A DNA stretch of 51,396 nt from Acidovorax sp. Leaf160 (GCF_001424265.1 NZ_LMOV01000013.1:1-51396); one strand, 5' to 3'; shown: positions 17,891-26,540, numbered from the stretch's first letter. Numbers and translations: made by a program. Notes: generated from the sequence alone by a model not told the origin.

Positions 17891-19123
17891 TCAGGGCGCC
17901 GCAGGCCGCAGCTGGCGCACCTGGACGTCGGAGGGCTGGAACTTCGCCCCGTCCATGTAGCGGAAGTCCACCATCACGCCGCGGCCGTTCTCCAGCCGGG
18001 TCTTGCCGACGAAGGCGCCCATGGTGGACTGGTGGTCCTGCGCGCGGTAGGTGATGGGGCCGAAGGGCGTGTCCAGCTGCAGGCCACGGAAGGCCGCGAT
18101 CAGCCGCTCCGTGTCGGCCGAGCCGGCGCGCTGCAGCCCGGCGGCCAGCGACAGGATGGCGTTGTAGCCCACCACCGAGCCGGCCCGCGGGTAGTCGCCA
18201 AAGCGCTTCTGGTAGGCGTCGACGAAGGCCTTGTGTTCCGGCGTCTGGATGGCCTGCCACGGGTAGCCGGTGACGATCCAGCCGTCCGGCGTCTCGCCCT
18301 TGAGCGTGTCCAGGTACTCGGGCTCGCCCGACAGCAGGCTCACCACGCCGCGGCCCTGGAACAGGCCGCGCGTGTTGCCTTCGCGCACGAACTTGGCGAG
18401 ATCTGCCGCGAACAACACGTTGAAGATGCCGTCCGGCTTGGCGTCGGCCAGCGCCTGCACGACGCTGCCCGCATCCACCTTGCCCAGCGGCGTGGCCTGC
18501 TCGGCGACGAATTCCACATCGGGCTGGGCCGCCTTCATCAGCGTCTTGAAGGTGGCGACGGCCGACTGGCCGTATTCGTAGTTGGGGTAGACCAGCGCCC
18601 AGCGCTTCTTGCGCAGCTGCACCGCCTCGGGCACCAGCATGGCGACCTGCATGTAGGTGGAGGGGCGCAGCCGGAAGGTGTAGCGGTTGCCGTTCTCCCA
18701 GACGATCTTGTCGGTCAGGGGCTCGGCCGCCAGGAAGAACACCTTCTTTTGCCGCGCGAAGTCGGTCATGGCGAGGCCCACGTGCGACAGGAAGGTGCCG
18801 GTCAGCACGTCCACCTTCTCGCGGGCCAGCAGTTCCTCGGCCGCCCGCACGGCATCGCCAGGGTTGCCGTTGTCGTCGCGGGTGACCAGCTGCAGCTTCT
18901 TGCCGCCGATGCCGCCGCCCGCATTGACCTGCTCCACCGCCAGCTCCATGCCCTTCTTGTAGGGCTCCAGGAAGGCGGGCTGGGCCTTGTAGCTGTTGAT
19001 CTCGCCGATCTTGTAGACCGACTGTGCCTGTGCCTGCGCCTGGCCGGGCAGCAGGCTTGTGGCAAGGACGAGGGAGGCAAGGTTGGCAAGGGCTGCCAGG
19101 GAGGTACGGCGATTCGAAGGCAT
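17891..19123 (-). CDS. livK: Branched-chain amino-acid type ABC transporter substrate-binding protein (LivK/Peripla_BP_6)
   Basis: A 410-residue periplasmic binding protein. ATG 19123 (MPSNRRTSLAALANLAS) gives a normal signal peptide ending near GQAQAQAQ; an upstream in-frame ATG adds 15 unlikely residues. The type-1 periplasmic fold is recognisable from YKIGEINSYKAQPAFLEPYK and VNAGGGIGGKKLQLVTRDDNG, with GDAVRAAEELLAREKVDVLTG following. The ligand is not readable; such proteins bind leucine-type amino acids, amides or aromatic acids. It is first in its operon and divergent from fpr. Confidence 0.9.
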   Translation of the reverse strand: MPSNRRTSLAALANLASLVLATSLLPGQAQAQAQSVYKIGEINSYKAQPAFLEPYKKGMELAVEQVNAGGGIGGKKLQLVTRDDNGNPGDAVRAAEELLAREKVDVLTGTFLSHVGLAMTDFARQKKVFFLAAEPLTDKIVWENGNRYTFRLRPSTYMQVAMLVPEAVQLRKKRWALVYPNYEYGQSAVATFKTLMKAAQPDVEFVAEQATPLGKVDAGSVVQALADAKPDGIFNVLFAADLAKFVREGNTRGLFQGRGVVSLLSGEPEYLDTLKGETPDGWIVTGYPWQAIQTPEHKAFVDAYQKRFGDYPRAGSVVGYNAILSLAAGLQRAGSADTERLIAAFRGLQLDTPFGPITYRAQDHQSTMGAFVGKTRLENGRGVMVDFRYMDGAKFQPSDVQVRQLRPAAP

Positions 19124-19340
19124 GGTGTGTCGTCCTGGGGGCGGAACCGGGTGCATAAGCTTCTGCAATATGGGAATGTACCCGCGCCGCCGGTTTGCCC
19201 GACAATACTGGGGTTTGCCCGCATGGCAGGGGGCAGCTTCAGAACGTCGCCCCGGCCCGTTCCGGCCACCGGCCCTGCCACCCGAGACGGGTTGACCGTC
19301 ATCGTCGTCGAATCTTTTCTAATCCGGACACTGCCATTCC

Positions 19341-20114
19341 ATGAGCGCCTTTCTCGAAGAACGCGTTTTGACCGTTCACCACTGGACCGACCGCCTGTTC
19401 TCCTTCACCACCACGCGGGACCCGGCCCTGCGCTTCTCCAACGGCCACTTCACCATGATCGGCCTGAAGGTGAACGACAAGCCGCTGCTGCGCGCCTATT
19501 CCATCGCCAGCCCGAATTACGAGGAACACCTCGAATTCCTGTCGATCAAGGTCGAGGACGGCCCGCTGACGTCGCGCCTGCAGCACATCCAGGTGGGCGA
19601 CACCATCATCGTCGGCAAGAAGCCCACCGGCACCCTGCTGATCGACTACCTGCTGCCCGGCAAGAACCTGTACCTCATCGGCACCGGCACGGGGCTGGCC
19701 CCCTGGCTGGCCGTGGCACGCGACCCCGAAACCTACGAGCGCTTCGACAAGGTCGTCGTGGTGCATGGCGTGCGCCAGGTCGAAGAGCTGGCCTACCAGG
19801 ACCTGTTCGAGAAGGAACTGCCGGAGCACGAACTGCTGGGCGACATCGTGCGGGACAAGCTGGTGTACTACCCCACGGTCACGCGCGAGCCCTTCCGCAA
19901 CCAGGGCCGCATCACCGACCTGATCGAGAACGGTACCTTCCCGGCCAACATCGGCCTGCCCGCGTTCGACCCGGCCGTGGACCGCGTCATGCTGTGCGGC
20001 AGCCCCGCCATGCTGGCGGACCTGAAGGAAATGCTGGAAAAGCGGGGCTTCCAGGAAGGCAACACCAGCACGCCCGGCGACTTCGTGGTCGAACGCGCCT
20101 TCGTGGAGAAGTAA
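19341..20114 (+). CDS. fpr: Ferredoxin/flavodoxin--NADP+ reductase
   Basis: A 257-residue FAD-dependent reductase of the bacterial Fpr type, normal length. The FAD motif RAYSIASP is near 54-61, the NADP-binding GTGTGLAPWLA near 114, and the C-terminus is the short VERAFVEK tail. The enzyme exchanges electrons between NADPH and ferredoxin or flavodoxin and is often induced by oxidative stress. The start is fixed by MSAFLEERVLTVHHWTD, though the Shine-Dalgarno sequence is weak. The gene stands alone with its own strong terminator. Confidence 0.94.
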   Translation: MSAFLEERVLTVHHWTDRLFSFTTTRDPALRFSNGHFTMIGLKVNDKPLLRAYSIASPNYEEHLEFLSIKVEDGPLTSRLQHIQVGDTIIVGKKPTGTLLIDYLLPGKNLYLIGTGTGLAPWLAVARDPETYERFDKVVVVHGVRQVEELAYQDLFEKELPEHELLGDIVRDKLVYYPTVTREPFRNQGRITDLIENGTFPANIGLPAFDPAVDRVMLCGSPAMLADLKEMLEKRGFQEGNTSTPGDFVVERAFVEK

Positions 20115-20162
20115 GCGCTGCACCGGCGCCGCAGCGCCGGCGTCTGCCGCATGCCCATGACA

Positions 20163-20201
20163 AAGGCCGGCCCGGAGAATTCCGGGCCGGCCTTCGTTTT
20201 T
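20163..20201 (+). terminator. Intrinsic terminator of fpr
   Basis: A perfect 14-bp stem (AAGGCCGGCCCGGA at 20163-20176 with its complement at 20181-20194), a GAAT tetraloop and a following CGTTTTT form a textbook Rho-independent terminator 48 bp after the fpr stop. The A residues before the stem can also serve the convergent gene at 20257. Confidence 0.92.
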
Positions 20202-20256
20202 GTGGGGTGGCTCCGGTCTGCCTGGCGTAGGGCCCGGGCCGACCTGCCGTCCGACG

Positions 20257-21066
20257 TCAGTAAGCGTTCACCACGCGCACCGGCTGGCCGTTGCCGTAGC
20301 GGGCGTCACCGCCCTGGTCCACGCGGAACGAACGGCCGTCGACGCGCACCTGCGTGCCCTCGGCCACGGGTTGCGAGCGGGTGAAGGTGCGCAGCGAACC
20401 GTCGTCCATCCGCACACGCACCTGGTAGGCGGTGGTGGTGCGGGTGCGCTGCTCCACCGTGTGGCCCAGATAGCCGCCGCCCACGGCGCCCAGCACCGTG
20501 GCTGCCGTGCGGCCATTGCCCTTGCCCACCTGGTTGCCCAGCACGCCGCCCAGCACGCCACCGGCAACCGCGCCGATGCCGGTGGCCGGCGCCGCCTGCT
20601 GCACGGCCTGCACCGACTCCACCCGGCCGCAGCTGGCGCAGACGGGCTGGCTCGACACCGGGCGGGAATACTGGGGCGATGCGTAGCCACCGCCGCCCGG
20701 GGCATAGCTGCCGCCCTGGGCATAGTCTTCACGCGCGGGGGCCGTGGCCGGTGCGCGGCTGGCCGTGGAATGGGCGGCTGGCTGCGCGCGCTGCACCGGC
20801 GCTGCGGGTGCCTTGGCGGCGGTGTTCTCGTCTGCCAGTGCCATGCGGCCGGCCGCGCCTTCAGGCGCCGCGGTGGCGACCGCCACGGGCTGCACGGCAG
20901 CGGCATTGCGGCCCGACTGCTGCACCGCCAGAGTGGCACCCAGCGCCACCACGCTCACGCCCAGGGCGCCGACTGCGGCCCAGAGCCATTTGGTGGATGC
21001 ACTGGCGGGAGCCGCGTGGGTCTGCGCCGGGAACAGCGGGTTGGGGGATCGGACGATGTTGCCCAT
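20257..21066 (-). CDS. Glycine-zipper 2TM-domain envelope protein
   Basis: A 269-residue protein with one N-terminal membrane anchor (about 27-48, WLWAAVGALGVSVVALGATLAV), a long Ala/Pro/Gly-rich periplasmic linker, a CASCGR cysteine pair near 143-146, and a glycine-zipper segment GIGAVAGGVLGGVLGNQVGKGNGRTAATVLGAVGGG (positions about 162-197). The end is a small beta domain with a repeated valine pattern. This is the Rick_17kDa/SlyB-like architecture of envelope-integrity proteins. The function is unproven; it is probably anchored in the inner membrane instead of being a lipoprotein because no lipobox is present. Confidence 0.82.
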   Translation of the reverse strand: MGNIVRSPNPLFPAQTHAAPASASTKWLWAAVGALGVSVVALGATLAVQQSGRNAAAVQPVAVATAAPEGAAGRMALADENTAAKAPAAPVQRAQPAAHSTASRAPATAPAREDYAQGGSYAPGGGGYASPQYSRPVSSQPVCASCGRVESVQAVQQAAPATGIGAVAGGVLGGVLGNQVGKGNGRTAATVLGAVGGGYLGHTVEQRTRTTTAYQVRVRMDDGSLRTFTRSQPVAEGTQVRVDGRSFRVDQGGDARYGNGQPVRVVNAY

Positions 21067-21307
21067 GATGTAAGTCCTCCTTGGAGTAGTCGTCGGCAGA
21101 GTACCTGGGAGGCTGCTTTACAAGGCGAGGCCAGTTGTAACGGCCGTAAGAAGGCGTCGTGCGGAGGCCTCGGTTTGTAGGAGTGCGTCCAGCCGGGGCG
21201 CGAGCCGGCGGCGGGTCTCGCCCGTGCCTGCCCTTGATCGGAGACCAACGCTCGGTGCGTCACGCAACCGTGGACGGGCAGGCAGGGCCCGGGCAATGGG
21301 CTGGAGA

Positions 21308-22294
21308 TCACCCGCTGACCGGCTTGCGCTGGCGGGGCGGCGCGGCTCCGCCGGCCCCAGGGGGGGCGTCTTCGCGCGGCAGCCCGGTGTGCTGGGCATT
21401 GGCTTCGCGCACTTCCTGCAGGGCGCGGGCGCAGGCGGCCGAGAACAGCAATACGGCCGAGGAAAAGAAGATCCACATCAGCAGCACCACCAGCGAACCC
21501 GCAGCGCCATAGGCCGACACCACTGCCGCCGTGGACAGATACAGCGCCAGCAACTGCTTGCCCACGGTGAACAGGATGGCACCCACCACGGCGCCGAACA
21601 CCAGGCAGATCATCGAAGGCTTGGGGCCACCCCCGATGCGCATCAGGCCCACGAACAAGCCCACGGCGATGGCGAACGCCACCAGCTCGTTGACCACCAG
21701 CAGCAGCGTGCCCGAACCCATCGGCAGCGCGCCGCTGGCCCAGTGGCCCACCATGTTGATGCCGGTGGACACTACCAGCGACACCAGCAGCAAAAAGCCG
21801 ATGGCCAGCACGTAGCCCAGCCCGCGTAGCCGCAGCGACGCCATGCGCCACCACGCCTTGGTCGTCTGCGGCGCCGGGGGCTGGCCGCCGAGCCAGAGGC
21901 GCTCCAGCGCCGACTGCAGCTCCACGAACACCCCGGTCGCGCCGGACAGCAGCAACGCAAAGCCGAACAGCGAGGCGAGGCGGCCCTGCGAAGGCTCCTG
22001 CGCACTTGCGAGCGCCACGCGGATCGCGTCCGCGCCCCGATCGCCCACCACGTGCTGCACCTGGGCGATGAGGTTGGTTTCCAGGTACGCCTTGTCGATC
22101 CACCAACCCATCACGCCCACCAGCAGCAGCAGCAACGGGGCCAGGCTCAGCATGCCGTAGAACGACATGGCCGCGCTCATGCGCGGGCCATCCACATCCA
22201 TCCACAGATTGGCCGCGCGGATCAATGGGGCGATGGGCCGCAGCATGCGCTGGGCGCGGTCGGCCACACGTTCCTTGAAAGAAGAAAGTGCCAT
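21308..22294 (-). CDS. YihY/virulence factor BrkB family membrane protein (copy 1)
   Basis: A 328-residue inner-membrane protein with about six helices. ATG 22294 (MALSSFKERVADRAQ) is chosen because family similarity begins near it (LIRAANLWMDVDGPRMSAAMSFYGMLSLAPLLLLL in the equivalent of the first helix). The conserved SAAMSFYGMLSLAPL and GAAGSLVVLLMWIFFSSAVLLFSA segments identify the family (formerly misnamed RNase BN). The function is unknown. A second member lies at 38216-39241. It is divergent from the shikimate-kinase gene. Confidence 0.9.
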   Translation of the reverse strand: MALSSFKERVADRAQRMLRPIAPLIRAANLWMDVDGPRMSAAMSFYGMLSLAPLLLLLVGVMGWWIDKAYLETNLIAQVQHVVGDRGADAIRVALASAQEPSQGRLASLFGFALLLSGATGVFVELQSALERLWLGGQPPAPQTTKAWWRMASLRLRGLGYVLAIGFLLLVSLVVSTGINMVGHWASGALPMGSGTLLLVVNELVAFAIAVGLFVGLMRIGGGPKPSMICLVFGAVVGAILFTVGKQLLALYLSTAAVVSAYGAAGSLVVLLMWIFFSSAVLLFSAACARALQEVREANAQHTGLPREDAPPGAGGAAPPRQRKPVSG

Positions 22295-22445
22295 GCCCGA
22301 TTGTCGGCCACGCAGGCCGGCGCAACTGTCAGTTGATGCCGACAGGCCGGCTGCGGCGTCCCATGTCCTGCCAAGGCAGAGTGCGGGCCGTACACTCCAC
22401 GGCTCCCATCGCACCCACCGACAACGACAGGACAGGACACAAAGA

Positions 22446-22964
22446 ATGCAGACGCGCTGCGCACTGGTCGGCATGCCAGGCTCGGGCAAATCCACGGTCG
22501 GCCGTCATCTGGCGCGGCGGCTCGACGTGCCCTTCGTGGACCTGGACCAGCGGATGGAAAGTGCCTTGGGCACCAGCATCCGCGCGTACTTCGAGCAGCA
22601 CGGCGAAGACAGCTTCCGCGAGCGCGAAACCGCCTTGATGGCCGAGATCGCCGCCGAGCCCGGCGACATGGTGCTGTCGACCGGCGGCGGCATCGTGCTG
22701 CGCCAGCCCAACCGCGCTGCGCTGCGCGACTTCGGCCACGTGCTGTATCTGCGCGCCTCGCCCGACGAGATCTTCAAGCGCGTGCGCCACGACAAGGCCC
22801 GCCCGCTGCTGCAGGTGGCCAACCCGCTGGAACGCCTGCGGGAGCTCTATGCCGTGCGCGACCCGCTCTACCGCGAAGTCGCCCATTTCACCGTCGAAAC
22901 CGGCCGGCCCAGCGTCGGCACGCTGGTCAACATGATCATCATGCAGCTGGACATGGCCGCCTGA
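22446..22964 (+). CDS. aroK: Shikimate kinase (orphan copy, not beside aroB)
   Basis: A 172-residue P-loop kinase of normal AroK length. Walker A is GMPGSGKS (9-16), and shikimate-binding residues are present: D34 in DLD, R58 in FRERE and the GGG triplet at 80-82 (STGGGIV), with the lid and the RDPLYRE arginine further on. These mark shikimate rather than gluconate specificity. In betaproteobacteria aroK is usually followed by aroB; here the next gene is a GntP-type permease 60 bp downstream, so this may be a second, relocated copy. Alternative: a sugar-acid kinase recruited from the AroK fold. Confidence 0.85.
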   Translation: MQTRCALVGMPGSGKSTVGRHLARRLDVPFVDLDQRMESALGTSIRAYFEQHGEDSFRERETALMAEIAAEPGDMVLSTGGGIVLRQPNRAALRDFGHVLYLRASPDEIFKRVRHDKARPLLQVANPLERLRELYAVRDPLYREVAHFTVETGRPSVGTLVNMIIMQLDMAA

Positions 22965-23024
22965 GCGGCCCGTTCGCAGCGCCTGCCACTTCCCCCTTTT
23001 TCCGCTCCTCCGGGCTTTGCTGAC

Positions 23025-24431
23025 ATGACTCCCCACGACATCCAATTGCTGGTCACCGCGCTGGTCAGCGTGCTCTGCCTGGTGGCGCTCATCGTGTCGC
23101 GGCTGCGGGTACACCCGCTGCTGGCGCTGCTGATCGTGTCGGTGGGCGCGGGCCTTTTCACCGGCATGCCACTGGACAAGCTGGTCGCCGCCATCTCGGG
23201 CGGCGCGGGCAAGACGCTGGGCGCGGTGGGGCTGGTGGTGGCCCTGGGCGCCATGCTGGGCAAGGTTCTGGCGGACTCCGGCGTCACCGACAGCCTGGCC
23301 AGCGCCATCCTCGACCGCGCATCCCGCAAGGCACTGCCCTGGGCCATGGCGGGCGTGGCCTTCATCGTCGGCATTCCGATGTTCTTCGAGGTGGGGCTGA
23401 TCGTGCTGCTGCCGCTCATCTTCGGCGTGGCCCGCAAGCTGGAGGCCGAGCAGAAGGGCAGCGGATCGGCCTACGTGTACGTGGGCGTGCCCGTCATTGC
23501 CGCGCTGGCCGCCATGCACGGCATGGTGCCGCCGCACCCCGGCCCGCTCACCGCCATCGCCACGCTCAAGACCAGCGTCGGCGCCACGATGATCTACGGC
23601 TTCATCGCCGCACTGCCGGCCATCGTGCTGGCCGGGCCGGTGTACGGCAGCTTCATAGCCAGGCGGCTGACGGTGCGCCCGGACGACGCGCTGATCGCGC
23701 AGTACGCACCCGATGCTGCGGCGGCCAAGGAAGCAGCCCACGGCGCGCCGGCCACGCACAGGGCGCCGCCCGGCCTGGCGCTGGGCGTGCTGGCTGCACT
23801 GGCACCGGCGCTGCTCATGCTGATGCATGCGGTGGGCGAGATGCTGCTGCCCAAGGGCTCCGCGCTGCTGCACTTCACGGCCTTCGTCGGCCACCCCATC
23901 ATCGCCATGCTGCTGGGCGTGATCTTCGCCGTGCTGGCGCTGCGCCCCGGCCAGCCCGAGGCCGTGCGCAAGGCGCTCAGCGACAGCATCAAGCCCATCG
24001 CCAACGTGCTGCTCATCATCGCGGGCGGCGGCGCCTTCCAGCAGGTGCTGACCGACGCGCGCGTGGGCGACGCCATCGTCCACCTGAGCCAGCAACTGCC
24101 CGTGTCGCCTCTACTGCTGGGCTGGCTGATTTCCATGCTGCTGTCGGTCTCCACCGGCTCGGCCACCGTCGGCATCGTGGGCGCCGCGGGGCTGCTGGCG
24201 CCGCTGGCTGCATCCGGCAACGCCGTCAACCAGCCGCTGCTGGCGCTCTCCATCGGCTGCGGCTCGCTGTTCTTCAACTACGCCAACCATGCGGGCTTCT
24301 GGCTGGTGAAGGAATCGTTCGGCATGAGCCTGGGCGAAGCCACCAAGACCATCTCGGTCGTGCAGTCCATCGTCGCGCTGGTGGGGCTGGGGATGGTGAT
24401 GTTGATGAACCTGCTGCCGCCGCTGGCCTGA
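23025..24431 (+). CDS. GntP family gluconate:H+ symporter
   Basis: A 468-residue membrane transporter with about twelve to fourteen helices. GntP-family landmarks are HPLLALLIVSVGAGLFTGMP, FEVGLIVLLPLIFGVAR, MHGMVPPHPGPLTAIATL, and GSATVGIVGAAGLLAPL. Members take up gluconate, idonate, glycerate or other hydroxy acids with protons. A central hydrophilic loop near residues 225-245 is Ala/Pro rich. It is 60 bp downstream of the shikimate-kinase gene and may share its transcript, but no gluconate catabolic gene is present in the window. A strong terminator follows. Confidence 0.92.
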   Translation: MTPHDIQLLVTALVSVLCLVALIVSRLRVHPLLALLIVSVGAGLFTGMPLDKLVAAISGGAGKTLGAVGLVVALGAMLGKVLADSGVTDSLASAILDRASRKALPWAMAGVAFIVGIPMFFEVGLIVLLPLIFGVARKLEAEQKGSGSAYVYVGVPVIAALAAMHGMVPPHPGPLTAIATLKTSVGATMIYGFIAALPAIVLAGPVYGSFIARRLTVRPDDALIAQYAPDAAAAKEAAHGAPATHRAPPGLALGVLAALAPALLMLMHAVGEMLLPKGSALLHFTAFVGHPIIAMLLGVIFAVLALRPGQPEAVRKALSDSIKPIANVLLIIAGGGAFQQVLTDARVGDAIVHLSQQLPVSPLLLGWLISMLLSVSTGSATVGIVGAAGLLAPLAASGNAVNQPLLALSIGCGSLFFNYANHAGFWLVKESFGMSLGEATKTISVVQSIVALVGLGMVMLMNLLPPLA

Positions 24432-24474
24432 CGGCCTCTCCCCCGCGCGGTGGCGAAGGCGCCCACCCCGACAC

Positions 24475-24516
24475 TCGTACCTGTACCCGTACCCGTACCC
24501 GTACACGTACCCGTAC
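24475..24516 (+). repeat. Hexanucleotide tandem repeat CCGTAC, seven units
   Basis: Seven 6-bp units (four exact CCGTAC and three single-base variants) lie 43 bp after the GntP stop and directly before the terminator stem. The complement would read Tyr-Gly dipeptides, but no plausible gene uses that frame. Confidence 0.9.
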
Positions 24517-24520
24517 AACG

Positions 24521-24564
24521 AGGAGCCCCGCACTGCCATCGCGCAGTGCGGGGCTCCTTTTTTT
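24521..24564. terminator. Intrinsic terminator between convergent gntP and hdeA-like genes
   Basis: A perfect 16-bp stem (AGGAGCCCCGCACTGC at 24521-24536 pairing with 24543-24558), a six-base loop and a run of seven T on the plus strand. It terminates the GntP transcript; on the minus strand the stem lacks a strong U-tract. Confidence 0.93.
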
Positions 24565-24582
24565 GGGGCCCAGCGCGGTCGC

Positions 24583-24945
24583 TTACTTGACGGTCTTCGG
24601 TGCGTGGCCGTGCTTGCTGCCCACCGGGTCGGAGGCCATGCTGCTGGCCATGACCTGGTCATAGGCCGACTTGGTCAGATTGACCGCGCAGTACTGGTCC
24701 AGCTCGGGCTTGATCTTCTCGATCGCATCTTCCTCGAACACCACGTCCTTCGCGCCCTTCTTGGTGTGGCCCACCGCGTAGTAGATGAACTTCGGCTTGA
24801 CGGTTTCGTTCAGCGCCACGTAGTCCGCGCAGGTGGTCTTGACCACAGGCCTGGCAGGCGCAGCCGGGGCGGGTGCCTGGGCCAGGGCGGCGGTGGCGGT
24901 CACGGCAGAAACCGTCAGGGCGGTGAGACAGGAAAGAACTCGCAT
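24583..24945 (-). CDS. HdeA/HdeB family periplasmic acid-stress chaperone
   Basis: A 120-residue secreted protein. The signal peptide ends near residue 22 (TAALAQ). The mature part matches HdeA: TTCADYVALNETVKPKFIYY, then EKIKPELDQYCAVNLTKSAYDQVM, with two cysteines expected to form the family disulfide. HdeA-type proteins unfold at low pH and hold periplasmic clients; a role in acid tolerance is family inference. It stands alone on the minus strand, convergent with gntP. A Pro/Ala stretch separates the signal from the domain. Confidence 0.85.
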   Translation of the reverse strand: MRVLSCLTALTVSAVTATAALAQAPAPAAPARPVVKTTCADYVALNETVKPKFIYYAVGHTKKGAKDVVFEEDAIEKIKPELDQYCAVNLTKSAYDQVMASSMASDPVGSKHGHAPKTVK

Positions 24946-25138
24946 GGTGTCACTCCTTCATTCAGTGGTTCGTCTGATTCGGCGCCGGCACTGCTTGCAT
25001 GCCATGCCATGCCGGTGTCGGTGCCTTGACGCTGGCGGCGCATCGGGGAATCGGCAGCGACGACTTCACTGTAGGAACCGTGACTTAGACCATGCCTAAA
25101 AGAACAAAGAGGTGGCCCGCGCCCGGTCCGCCCTGCGC

Positions 25139-25519
25139 TCACCCCCGCAGCACATAGCTGGCCAGCACCGCCTGCACCTCGTAGATGCTGAGCTTCTTGT
25201 TGAACTGCTTTTGCACCGGCACGGGCGAGCCGGAGATCCAGATCTTCAGTTCCGCATCCAGGTCGAACGTGCCGGCGGTTTCCACGCTGAAATGCGTGAT
25301 GCTGCGATAGGGAATCGAGTGATAGGCCACCTTGCTGCCGGTGATGCCTTGCTTGTCCACCAGCACGAAGCGCTTGTCGGTGAAGACGAAATAGTCGCGG
25401 ATCAACTGGTAGGCATGCTCCACCTTCTCGCCCGGCGCGAGGATCTGTGCGAAGTCCCGCTGAATGGCTTGCGGGTCGATCTTGGAAGCATTGCCGAGTA
25501 CGCCGTCGAGCAGGCCCAT
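25139..25519 (-). CDS. PH domain-containing protein (bPH_1)
   Basis: A 126-residue cytosolic protein starting MGLLDGVLGNASKIDPQAIQ. The whole length is a bacterial pleckstrin-homology domain of the bPH_1 group, with the very conserved landmarks VEHAYQLIRDYFVFTDKRFVLVDKQG, YHSIPYRSITHFSVETAG and DAELKIWISGS. Function unknown; the family is widely conserved, possibly linked to envelope stress. GGACAACCCCCATG provides a partial ribosome-binding site. Longer upstream reading frames are not conserved. Confidence 0.9.
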   Translation of the reverse strand: MGLLDGVLGNASKIDPQAIQRDFAQILAPGEKVEHAYQLIRDYFVFTDKRFVLVDKQGITGSKVAYHSIPYRSITHFSVETAGTFDLDAELKIWISGSPVPVQKQFNKKLSIYEVQAVLASYVLRG

Positions 25520-25595
25520 GGGGGTTGTCCTTGGAGGAATGGTTGGGGGGATGAAGGATATCGACTCGACCTTCGCCGTTCGATCACCCGAGACA

Positions 25596-25946
25596 TCATT
25601 CGAGAACGAACCGGTAGGGAACCGACCCGCAACTGCGAACCCGGCGCCCCGAGAGCGTCTGCGCTGGCCGGAACGTCGACCGCCTGACCGCGTCGACGGC
25701 CGCAGCGTCGAGCAGCGCGCTGCCCGAGCTTTGCCGCGCCTCCACATCCTCCACACGACCGTCGGGCAGCACGCAGAAGTGCACGCGCACATTGCCTTCG
25801 ATGCCGTAGCGCCGAGCAGCCAGCGGATAGCTGGGCACGACAGCCTGGATGCTGGCAACGGGCTGGGTGATGGGGTCGGATGGCGTGGCACATGCGGTCA
25901 GCAGTCCGGTGGCGAGCGTGGTGAGAAGCGGGCGCATGCGATGCAT
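25596..25946 (-). CDS. Small lipoprotein with TonB C-terminal domain
   Basis: A protein of 116 residues if ATG 25946 (MHRMRPLLTT) is used; a second ATG nine bases later is possible. The N-terminus has a lipobox LLTAC near residues 15-19 (counted from the chosen start), so it is probably an outer- or inner-membrane lipoprotein. The rest is a TonB_C domain: SYPLAARRYGIEGNVRVHFCVLPDGRVEDVEARQSSG followed by AAVDAVRRSTFRPA. It has no transmembrane helix or Pro-rich spacer, so it is not a classical ExbBD-energised TonB. Two extra cysteines in the domain are notable. Confidence 0.8.
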   Translation of the reverse strand: MHRMRPLLTTLATGLLTACATPSDPITQPVASIQAVVPSYPLAARRYGIEGNVRVHFCVLPDGRVEDVEARQSSGSALLDAAAVDAVRRSTFRPAQTLSGRRVRSCGSVPYRFVLE

Positions 25947-26065
25947 CGTGCGTGCAGTCTGGATCGTGAGTGCAGGTGTCCACTGGGCCAAACAGGAAGG
26001 CCGGTGATGGAAGCGCGGTTCGACGTGCCGAGTTTTTTTCGATGCCCTATGGAGTGCAGCGCGTG

Positions 26066-26497
26066 TCAGTCACCCCAAAGAACAAAGATGGAAGTGCCCT
26101 GATCGGCTGCTTGGGTCAGAAAATCTGAAAGGCTTTCGAAAAGCCATATATCGCTCTTGCTTCCGGACTTCTGGAGAATGTCCTCAAAATAGTCACGCCC
26201 AAGCCGGCCCAACTCATGCGCCACCAGAGCGACTGACGAATTGTTGAGGTACGCAATGTGAGGGTCGCCGCTGCCATCTTCAGCGCTCTTTCTGTCGCCA
26301 CGAAAGAGCTTGCCAACCACTGCATCGGGCGCATGGGCTTCAAGCGCATATTGCCAAGCAGGGAAAGAATCTTCGCCATCAAGCATAGGAGAAGATTCGG
26401 CTCCAATTTTTTCCAGCAATTGATACCAGTCGCTTTTTGAGACCGCCTGGTCAACAAATTCTTCGGGCGCCTGGGTTGCATAAATAATGCTAGGCAT
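26066..26497 (-). CDS. DUF1877/YfbM-like protein, probable immunity-type
   Basis: A 143-residue protein. ATG 26497 is chosen because GAGGT lies about 9 bp upstream; a longer frame overlaps the preceding gene. The pattern (WQYALE...; GDPHIAYLNNSSVALVAHELGRL, then YFEDIL and a terminal SDFLTQAADQGTSIFVLWGD) resembles DUF1877 proteins, a family that occurs among immunity proteins of contact-dependent and T6SS toxins. The GC content is visibly lower than in flanking genes, suggesting foreign origin. No partner toxin is present. Together with the HEAT protein upstream it looks like an orphan immunity pair. Confidence 0.65.
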   Translation of the reverse strand: MPSIIYATQAPEEFVDQAVSKSDWYQLLEKIGAESSPMLDGEDSFPAWQYALEAHAPDAVVGKLFRGDRKSAEDGSGDPHIAYLNNSSVALVAHELGRLGRDYFEDILQKSGSKSDIWLFESLSDFLTQAADQGTSIFVLWGD

Positions 26498-26540
26498 ATA
26501 TGAGACCTCGTGAATCAACAGCGTGGCTTGCAGGTAATTA

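Noticed and set aside
24111-24662. Minus-strand frame encoding a Tyr-Gly repeat peptide
   Set aside because: It is the complement of the CCGTAC repeat and the terminator stem, read through antisense to the GntP gene, without a ribosome-binding site or homologous domain.
26498-26540. attC site between the HEAT and DUF1877-like genes
   Set aside because: The gap is only 43 bp, with no RYYYAAC/GTTRRRY pair or paired arms.
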